DNA of 13,215 bases from CAZAGT01 sp964484515. Lineage in GTDB: Bacteria; Desulfobacterota; DSM-4660; Desulfatiglandales; HGW-15. Below, in pieces: positions 1-5,306 of this stretch; within the stretch, counting starts at the first letter, position 1, and every line of letters starts with the position of its first letter. The notes under the pieces are model-generated. The model did not search any database and was not told the DNA's origin. It saw nothing but the letters and a program-made list of their open reading frames with translations. The stretch is taken from positions 1 through 13,215 of the forward strand of contig CAZAGT010000123.1 of assembly GCA_964484515.1 (NCBI GenBank), written 5' to 3'. The position numbers and the translations under genes are program-made.

Positions 1-228
1 CGGCGTCTTTTAGGTTACGCTGGATGTCACAGCCGGTGATATCCAGAGTGAACGCGAAAAATGGCGCAGGGCGTTGTTATTCTTGTCTTTCCACACCTTT
101 CGAGGCGTTGTTTATGCAACAGTAGGGTTTACTATCATCCTGGATAATCGCCAGACCCTCCAACCAAAGAAGGACCCTCGTGCCCTCAGGTGTACAGGTT
201 GCTGTGTCTTCCCGGAGTAACCGAAAAC
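1..228. other. Gene-free left edge with one strong hairpin
   Basis: No convincing gene is visible between the window edge and the nitroreductase stop codon. The only clear structure is an 11-bp inverted repeat, CTGGATGTCAC (20-30) and GTGATATCCAG (36-46), around the loop AGCCG, with one G-T pair. Neither strand has a T-run after it, so it is not a standard terminator. Open frames here look like chance extensions. Confidence 0.5.
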
Positions 229-741
229 TCACCAACGCTCGTGTTTTACAATTTTTGCCAGCGGTAGGCGAAGCTTCCTGACAGGGGCGGGGTTTTCGGG
301 ATAACCGATGGGCAGGAGTGCCACGACGCGGATTGGGTCTGGGATTTCGAGAACCTCCTTGACCTGCTCTTCGTTGAAGGCGCCAATCCAGCAAGTACCC
401 AAACCTTCCGTGACGGCACAAAGGGTGACGTGATCCGTAGCAATCGCGACATCAATCGGATACGCGAGGTGTCCGCACGTCATCCTGTGCTCATCAGTCT
501 CGGCGCAGCAGACGAGCACGACCGGGGCCGACGCAACGGAACCCTGGCCGCAGGCAGCGAGAGAAAGGCGTTGTCTTACCGATGCATCGCGGACCACCAC
601 GAATCGCCACTCCTGGGCGTTGTTGGCCGACGGCGCCAGGCGCGCGGCCTCGAGTACCCGGGTCAGGACATCCTGGGGGATATCGTCCCGCTTGAAGGCA
701 CGTACGCTTTTGCGGGCTGCTATAACCTCATAGATATTCAC
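229..741 (-). CDS. Nitroreductase family protein (FMN-dependent oxidoreductase)
   Basis: A 170-residue protein of the nitroreductase family, expected to bind FMN and reduce a substrate with NAD(P)H; the substrate cannot be read from sequence. The N-terminus has the family signature RKSVRAF (FMN phosphate contact), then a helix ending in APSANNAQEWRF. The C-terminal half carries the glycine-rich GLGTCWIGAF and ends in a typical LPIGYP strand. I chose the GTG at 741-739 because GAGGAGGG lies about 8 bases upstream; a longer frame to 879 overlaps the end of arsS and the SECIS and lacks family similarity there. It lies 55 bases after the true arsS stop and is probably co-transcribed with it. It may serve as a redox partner in the arsS pathway, which is inference from position only. 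The family call is firm; the role is open. Confidence 0.87.
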   Translation of the reverse strand: MNIYEVIAARKSVRAFKRDDIPQDVLTRVLEAARLAPSANNAQEWRFVVVRDASVRQRLSLAACGQGSVASAPVVLVCCAETDEHRMTCGHLAYPIDVAIATDHVTLCAVTEGLGTCWIGAFNEEQVKEVLEIPDPIRVVALLPIGYPENPAPVRKLRLPLAKIVKHERW

Positions 742-782
742 TCTACTCCGACCCTCCTCGTCAACGATCCGTTCAGACTTTC

Positions 783-820
783 GGCGCAACCTGAACTCAG
801 GTGCTGATCGCCCCCCCTCA
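783..820 (-). promoter_or_regulatory. Candidate bacterial SECIS element in the end of arsS
   Basis: Directly after the in-frame TGA (820-818) the minus strand can fold into a hairpin. The upper stem is ACCTG (802-798) with CAGGT (793-789), and the loop AGTT contains the GU that bacterial SelB-type elements usually show. GC (804-803) pairs with GC (787-786) past a bulged T, and GGC (812-810) pairs with GCC (785-783) below an internal loop. The loop G is the 22nd base after the TGA, within the usual spacing for bacterial SECIS elements. The true stop TGA (799-797) lies inside the hairpin. The stem is short and was found by eye, so SelB binding is inferred. Confidence 0.6.
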
Positions 821-1810
821 CGTGAAGCCGGATCCGGCCGTGCAGGTATAGCAATGGTCGGCGGTTGCAATCGGCTCACCCGGCCTCGGTGGGCTCTTCA
901 GCTCTGAAATATACACCTTCCTGCCCCCCATATAGAGCCCTTTTGCCAGATTGAAATCGCAGTCGTAGAGGGCCCCGTCCCACGCGACCGACATTAGCGT
1001 TCGACACATGAGGCCCTCTACGGCGCAGGGATTGAAACGAGAGGCCAGACGGCCGACATATCGATCGAAGTTGCCAGTCTTGGAAAGCCAACGGCCGAAT
1101 CTTCCAAGCGGAACGTTGGCGAAAGTATAAAGCTGATTGAAGACTACTCCCCATTTCTTTTCCAGCACGGCTCGAAACCGTCTTTCGGCCTGATCCTGGG
1201 AGGGCGGGAGAAATGCGCCAGTCGGATTGGAGACCAGGTCGAGTTCCAAGGGGGAGCCTTCCCGACCATAGCCGGCCGCATTCAATCTCTTCAGAGCCTG
1301 GATGCTTGTGCGGAAGCTCCCGGTTCCTCGCTGAGACTCGGTTTGGGCCGGGTTGAGGGCCGGAAAAGAGGCGATCACGACGGCGCGGTGTTTCTTGAAC
1401 CTCCCTATCAGGCGATCGGGCTCAGTCTCTTCGAGTGCCGACAGGTTGGATCGAACAATGAGTCTGCCGGTAAGGGGAGCGAAATTCGATATGATCTCCG
1501 GCAAGCGTGGATGCAGTTCCGGAGCCCCGCCGGTAAGATCGATCGTTTGGAAGCGAAATCGATTGGCAAAAGACACGATTGCCTCGATCGTTCGCTCGTC
1601 CATCAATTCCTTGCGGGTAGGCCCGGCCTCGAGGTGGCAGTGTCTGCAGATCTGGTTGCAGAGGAGCCCTACATTGATCTGGAGGGTGGTCGGATTGGCC
1701 CGCTCCAGTTTCAAGCCATGTGTGGCGAGCGTCGCGCGAAAAGACTCGACCGCACCGACCTGCCGGTCTGAACCGTCGCTTGACTGATAGGATGTCTGCA
1801 GTGAGGCCAT
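797..1810 (-). CDS. arsS: ArsS, arsenosugar-biosynthesis radical SAM selenoprotein (in-frame TGA read as Sec331)
   Basis: Radical SAM enzyme of the ArsS family, associated with arsenosugar biosynthesis. The [4Fe-4S] cluster motif is CNQICRHC (Cys51, Cys55, Cys58), followed by DLTGGAPELHP, and the family-typical GAFLPPSQ, FNPCAVEGLMCR and WDGALYDCDFN. The C-terminus reads DHCYTCTAGSGFT, then TGA, then GGAIST and a TGA stop at 799-797. Typical ArsS proteins end in CTAGAGSSCGGA, so the TGA sits exactly where the family has Cys and is best read as selenocysteine; members with Sec are known. A SECIS-like hairpin follows. Start: ATG 1810-1808 with GAGGATGAGGAA upstream; the longer frame to 1879 runs back into the preceding gene. 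Length is 337 residues including Sec, normal for the family. Standard gene callers would stop at 818 and lose seven residues. The gap to the AhpD-like gene is 25 bases, so an operon is likely. No tRNA-Sec or selAB lies in the window. Confidence 0.88.
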
Positions 1811-1835
1811 TTCCTCATCCTCGCGGAGATCACCA

Positions 1836-2168
1836 TCACATGGAGAGCCCCTGGGCAATATTCCGCATCTGAACCCCATGGACGAGAGACGCCCCTCCCC
1901 TGATGGCGGTTGCCACGTGCACGGCCTCCGTCATTTCTGCCACGTTTGAACCCTTTTCGAGACAAGCTTGGGTATAGGCGTCGATGCAATAGGGGCACTG
2001 AACGGTATGCGCCACGGCCAACGCAATGAGGGACTTTTCGCGTTCAGTCAACTCCCCTTCGGCAAAAACGGCGTTGTAATACTCGAAGAACTTCTTGGCT
2101 AACTCAGGCGCTTCCTTGCCGATTTCCTCAAATTTCGGAAGATCTTCGGGTTTGTAGTACGTCTCCAT
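1836..2168 (-). CDS. AhpD/carboxymuconolactone decarboxylase-like protein of the arsS cluster
   Basis: A 110-residue all-helical protein of the AhpD/CMD family. The redox motif CPYC lies in VAHTVQCPYCIDAYTQACLEKG, the usual peroxidase-type arrangement, followed by AVHVATAIRGGASLVHG. Proteins of this type are regularly found next to arsS and are annotated as arsenosugar-biosynthesis-associated peroxidase-like proteins; whether this one reduces peroxides, acts on thiols, or handles an arsenic intermediate cannot be told here. ATG 2168-2166 is chosen because GGAGG stands 8 bases upstream; the longer frame to 2216 adds residues unlike the family. It is the first gene of the three-gene minus-strand cluster and ends 25 bases before arsS. 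The stop TGA could only be read through for one codon before another TGA, so it is a normal stop. Confidence 0.85.
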   Translation of the reverse strand: METYYKPEDLPKFEEIGKEAPELAKKFFEYYNAVFAEGELTEREKSLIALAVAHTVQCPYCIDAYTQACLEKGSNVAEMTEAVHVATAIRGGASLVHGVQMRNIAQGLSM

Positions 2169-2216
2169 TTCGATTACCTCCGCAAAAGACCCCGTAACTC
2201 GCAGTTCAATTCTCAT

Positions 2217-2536
2217 TCATTGATTACGCACCTATCCTGACCGAAGATATCAATGATCCCTCAAGTAGAGGCGAACCGCTTCTTACTCTGATTGTCGGGC
2301 AAACGCGCACATCCTTGCGTCAAGGAGCGCGCTGGTATATATATCCTGTTCTCTGCTGCCCACCTTTGTCGTAGGGTGGACCCATTGAAGACGTTTGCTG
2401 TCTTCATAACAGTAACACAGCAACTTGGTTTACAGGGCTCCACGAAATGGGAAACACACGCCCAGTCACCACATCGCCATAAACCATGACAAAACCATAT
2501 GAGAGGCTGACTGTTTTTTCAAGGCCAAAGCGCGAA
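2217..2536. other. Gene-free stretch upstream of the arsS cluster
   Basis: No protein gene is convincing here; the short open frames have no ribosome site or recognisable sequence. A clean hairpin lies at 2386-2406, TGAAGAC and GTCTTCA around a 7-base loop. The minus-strand promoter of the AhpD-like gene should lie between about 2180 and 2280, but no hexamer pair stands out. Confidence 0.4.
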
Positions 2537-2740
2537 AGGCTTACCTCGATCCTTGAGAAAAAGGGATGGAGATAGGGTGTTTAAGACCCGAGTGCCGGCC
2601 AATAGATCAGGTACTGACTTGACGTGAGTCACGCACCCCGTGCTTCCGCAGGAGGGATCGTGGCGAAGATGAGTGGGACTTAGGCCAACGTAAAGGAGGA
2701 GGGTAAGAGATCGATGGATCGAGGTTAGAGGCCGTTTTTT
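2537..2740 (+). ncRNA. Possible plus-strand structured RNA closed by a terminator-like stem
   Basis: The 10-base segment ACCTCGATCC (2543-2552) is exactly complementary to GGATCGAGGT (2716-2725). GGC (2538-2540) can pair with GCC (2731-2733), and the 3' strand is followed at once by TTTTTT (2735-2740). That is the layout of an RNA whose closing stem doubles as a terminator. Inside are only small hairpins, such as GGGT/ACCC near 2575-2589 and GCAC/GTGC near 2633-2643. I see no clear promoter upstream and match it to no known RNA family, including 6S, SRP and RNase P. It could be chance complementarity. Confidence 0.25.
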
Positions 2741-2756
2741 GTTCGTGACTTGTTGG

Positions 2757-2793
2757 GGGGCAAAACGAAGGCCGCTGCCAAGGCAGCGGCCTT
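2757..2793 (-). terminator. Strong rho-independent terminator, minus strand
   Basis: A perfect 12-bp inverted repeat, AAGGCCGCTGCC (2768-2779) and GGCAGCGGCCTT (2782-2793), with two bases between. Reading the minus strand, the hairpin is followed by CGTTTTG, a short T-tract; the plus strand has none. It fits the end of the transcript expected from the consensus promoter at 3025-3053. Confidence 0.65.
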
Positions 2794-3019
2794 ACGTCTG
2801 ACGGTCTAAAAGTTAATGTTCATCATAGGGGCGAATGCCGCGCATCAAAACTCCGATTGCCGGAGTTGCGCGATCGCAAGAGAACTCAGTGAGTCTGCCA
2901 CCACTACCTCGGCTGTAGTGTCTCATCGCCCCGTTCCTCTCTGGGAGGCCATCCTATCCCGCCGTCAGCCGGGATACCGAGCATTGCGTGGCATATTTCT
3001 CCGAAATACGGAGTATGGC
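2757..3019 (-). ncRNA. Unidentified structured noncoding RNA with its own consensus promoter and terminator
   Basis: A unit of about 260 bases bounded by a consensus minus-strand promoter (3025-3053) and a 12-bp terminator hairpin. In transcript order it contains these helices: CTCCG/CGGAG (3013-2999), TATCCCG/CGGGATA (2976-2955), CACTAC/GTAGTG (2920-2902), and AACTCCG/CGGAGTT (2867-2849) extended by GCGC/GCGC (2871-2868 with 2843-2840). A long-range 7-bp helix, GGGGCGA (2932-2926) with TCGCCCC (2834-2828), encloses the last two in a multibranch fold. No frame of credible length with a ribosome site runs through it. It lacks the signature segments of tmRNA, RNase P RNA, SRP RNA, and the cobalamin, TPP, SAM-I and GEMM riboswitches. 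Because the next gene starts about 590 bases beyond the terminator, a free-standing RNA is likelier than a leader. Function unknown. Confidence 0.5.
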
Positions 3020-3024
3020 AAAAA

Positions 3025-3053
3025 ATTATAGCACTCGTATCCCAGGTTGTCAA
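3025..3053 (-). promoter_or_regulatory. Perfect-consensus sigma-70 promoter, minus strand
   Basis: On the minus strand the -35 is TTGACA (3053-3048) and the -10 is TATAAT (3030-3025), separated by exactly 17 bases. All 12 hexamer positions match consensus. The -35 lies inside the short palindrome GGTTGTCAACC (3045-3055), which could be an operator. The start of transcription should be near 3019 and leads into the structured RNA region. Confidence 0.75.
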
Positions 3054-3232
3054 CCCTGCCACGGAGCACAGGGCATCATCCTCCAAGTGGTTTTCGACGC
3101 GACGAAAAATCTGCCACCCCGTTGTTCCGGGTTTCTTCATACCTGGCCGACTCGATTTGTCCAAACCATGTTCTTATAACCACGGCTCTGAGGATCATCG
3201 GGCAAAAGATTGGGGCTAGTTAAGTTAATCAC

Positions 3233-3261
3233 TTGTCATCATTCGGTAAATCAGGTACTAA
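3233..3261 (+). promoter_or_regulatory. Candidate sigma-70 promoter of glnS
   Basis: TTGTCA (3233-3238) and TACTAA (3256-3261) with a 17-base spacer match the -35 and -10 consensus at 5 of 6 and 4 of 6 positions. This lies about 95 bases before the glnS start and is divergent from the promoter at 3025-3053. No T-box or other leader motif was recognised. Confidence 0.4.
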
Positions 3262-3354
3262 GGAAGCTGCTGGATCCAGCAATCATGACCTCTGGCCGCC
3301 TCTGAAGAAATTGGAGGACCCGGTCCGGGGTGAGACGACATCGGAGACAGGTCC

Positions 3355-5061
3355 ATGAGTCAACGAACATCGAAACCGCCGTTGGATTTCATTCGCCGGA
3401 TAATTGCGGACGACCTCAAAGAAGGCAAGAACGGGGGTCGCGTGGTGACGCGCTTTCCCCCGGAGCCCAACGGCTATCTCCACATCGGCCACGCCAAGTC
3501 GATCTGTCTCAATTTCGGCATCGCTGCCGAAAACGAAGGGGGCGTCTGTCATCTGCGTTTTGACGACACGAATCCGACCAAAGAAGATATCGAATATATA
3601 GAATCGATCAAGACCGACGTACACTGGCTAGGATTTGACTGGGACGATCATCTCTATTACGCATCCGACTATTTCGTTCGATTGTATGACTATGCAGTAC
3701 GGTTGATCGAGAAGGGCAAAGCCTACGTCTGCAGCCTGAATGCTGATCAGATCAGGGCATACCGCGGGACCTTAAAGGAGCCCGGTAAAAACAGCCCCTA
3801 TCGAGATCGATCCGTGGCGGAAAACCTGGACCTGTTTGAGCGGATGCGCGCCGGGGAGTTCGAGGACGGGACCCACGTCCTGCGAGCAAAGATCGATATG
3901 GCATCGCCAAATCTCAACATGCGTGACCCAACGCTCTACCGGATCCGGAAGGTCCCTCATCACCGGACGGGTAACACATGGTGCATCTACCCGATGTACG
4001 ACTTCACGCACTGTCTGTCGGATTCCATCGAAGGCATTACCCATTCTCTTTGTACGCTCGAATTCGAAGACAACCGCCCCTTGTACGATTGGGTCCTCGA
4101 CGAGCTCGACGTCGCTTGCCATCCCCAGCAAATCGAGTTCGCACGCCTGAATCTCAGCTATACGGTCCTCAGTAAACGGAGACTGGTCGAGCTCGTGGAA
4201 GGAGGTTATGTCAACGGCTGGGACGACCCGCGTATGCCGACCATTGTGGGGATGCGAAGACGGGGCTACACCCCGGCGGCCATCAGGACCTTTTGCGACC
4301 GAATTGGGGTGGCCAAACGAGATAGCATTGTCGACCTCGCTCTCCTCGAGCACTGTGTTCGTGAGGATTTAAACAAACGCGCCCCCCGGGTGATGGCTGT
4401 TTTGAGACCGCTACGCGTCGTCATCCTGAACTACCCCGAGGGTCAAACGGAGGAATTGGAGGCCTTAAACAACCCTGAGGACCCTTCGCTCGGTAGTCGC
4501 AATATTCCCTTTTCGAAGGTGCTCTACGTCGAAAAGGACGATTTTCTCGAGGACCCACCCAAGAAATTCTACCGGCTGGCCCCCGGCCGCGAAGTCCGTT
4601 TGAGGTACGCCTTCTACATAAAGTGCGTCGACGTGACCAAAGACCCTAAGACGGGCGAAGTCGTCGAGCTGCATTGCACCTATGATCCGGAGACACGGGG
4701 CGGATGGGCACCGGACGGCCGCAAGGTGAAATCGACGCTTCACTGGGTGTCGGCGCATCACGCCCTCGACGCCGAAGTGCGGCTCTACGATCATCTATTC
4801 TTGAAGCCGAACCCAACCGGTGAAAAGGGCGGCCATGATCTCCGGGACCATCTCAACCCTGAGTCTTTGGAGGTACTGCACGGCTGCCGGATCGAACCAA
4901 GTCTGGCCGGAGCATCTTCCGAGGACCGCTACCAGTTTGAAAGACTGGGATACTTCTGCGTCGATCGGTATGACTCTACCGAAGAGATGCTGGTCTTCAA
5001 TCGTACGGTCACCCTGCGTGACACATGGGCCAAGATCAAGGACCGCGGGCCCGAGAAATAG
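3355..5061 (+). CDS. glnS: Glutaminyl-tRNA synthetase
   Basis: Class I aminoacyl-tRNA synthetase that charges tRNA-Gln with glutamine in the cytoplasm. The Rossmann fold begins with RFPPEPNGYLHIGHAKS, with HIGH at residues 43-46, and the KMSKS counterpart is VLSKR near residues 270-274. RFDDTNP and the WCIYPMYDF/HCLSD segments are typical of GlnRS rather than bacterial GluRS, and the C-terminal part (about 340-555) fits the double beta-barrel anticodon-binding domain. At 568 residues it is a little longer than the E. coli enzyme, without extra domains. The ATG at 3355 is preceded by GGAGACAGG. It appears to be transcribed alone, with a candidate promoter upstream and a terminator-like element after it. 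Presence of GlnRS means the organism can charge Gln directly; whether GatCAB is also present cannot be seen. Codon use is like its neighbours. Confidence 0.96.
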   Translation: MSQRTSKPPLDFIRRIIADDLKEGKNGGRVVTRFPPEPNGYLHIGHAKSICLNFGIAAENEGGVCHLRFDDTNPTKEDIEYIESIKTDVHWLGFDWDDHLYYASDYFVRLYDYAVRLIEKGKAYVCSLNADQIRAYRGTLKEPGKNSPYRDRSVAENLDLFERMRAGEFEDGTHVLRAKIDMASPNLNMRDPTLYRIRKVPHHRTGNTWCIYPMYDFTHCLSDSIEGITHSLCTLEFEDNRPLYDWVLDELDVACHPQQIEFARLNLSYTVLSKRRLVELVEGGYVNGWDDPRMPTIVGMRRRGYTPAAIRTFCDRIGVAKRDSIVDLALLEHCVREDLNKRAPRVMAVLRPLRVVILNYPEGQTEELEALNNPEDPSLGSRNIPFSKVLYVEKDDFLEDPPKKFYRLAPGREVRLRYAFYIKCVDVTKDPKTGEVVELHCTYDPETRGGWAPDGRKVKSTLHWVSAHHALDAEVRLYDHLFLKPNPTGEKGGHDLRDHLNPESLEVLHGCRIEPSLAGASSEDRYQFERLGYFCVDRYDSTEEMLVFNRTVTLRDTWAKIKDRGPEK

Positions 5062-5170
5062 GCTGGGGACACAAGCCCATACAGGGATCTTGACCCTTGT
5101 CGAGGCTTCTATGCGCCTGATGACGCTGGCTTCTTCCCGTGCTCAAAGGTTCTTAGGTAATGTTCGTCTT

Positions 5171-5209
5171 CCAGGAGTATATCCCCCTGTTTTTCCTGGC
5201 CTATTTTTT
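5171..5209 (+). terminator. Candidate terminator after glnS
   Basis: CCAGGA (5171-5176) pairs with TCCTGG (5194-5199), and TTTTTT follows at 5204-5209. The loop is long (17 bases), and an alternative shorter stem CAGG/CCTG is followed by TTTTT. The same bases lie inside a 30-codon ATG frame (5160-5252) encoding a hydrophobic peptide, but the hairpin plus T-run is the simpler reading. Confidence 0.4.
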
Positions 5210-5306
5210 ATCGGCATCATTTCAGACGCATGGAAAAACGCCACAAGGATAACGCCTCGTCGGATTTCAGACGGGGCCGGACCGTTCCTGTGTTTGAGGT
5301 ACGAAA

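Noticed and set aside
77..228. Minus-strand frame with TRVLLWLEGLAIIQDDSKP at the left edge
   Set aside because: It overlaps the nitroreductase in another frame, lacks a ribosome site, and the remaining piece is too short to judge.
430..807. Plus-strand 125-codon frame over the nitroreductase
   Set aside because: It is a shadow of the nitroreductase and SECIS region on the other strand.
1836..1838. TGA stop of the AhpD-like gene as a second selenocysteine codon
   Set aside because: Reading through gives only Trp and then another TGA, and the family does not extend further there.
2514..2562. TTTTTTCAAGG and CCTTGAGAAAAA as a terminator
   Set aside because: The T-run precedes the stem on the plus strand and A-runs follow on both readings, the wrong order for rho-independent termination.
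2904..3164. 86-codon minus-strand frame in the gene-free region
   Set aside because: It runs across the consensus promoter and the structured RNA, has no ribosome site, and looks like no protein.
2169..3354. tRNA genes (including tRNA-Sec) or a CRISPR array in the long gene-free region
   Set aside because: No T-loop GTTCGANNCC signature with an acceptor stem, and no regularly spaced direct repeats were seen on either strand.
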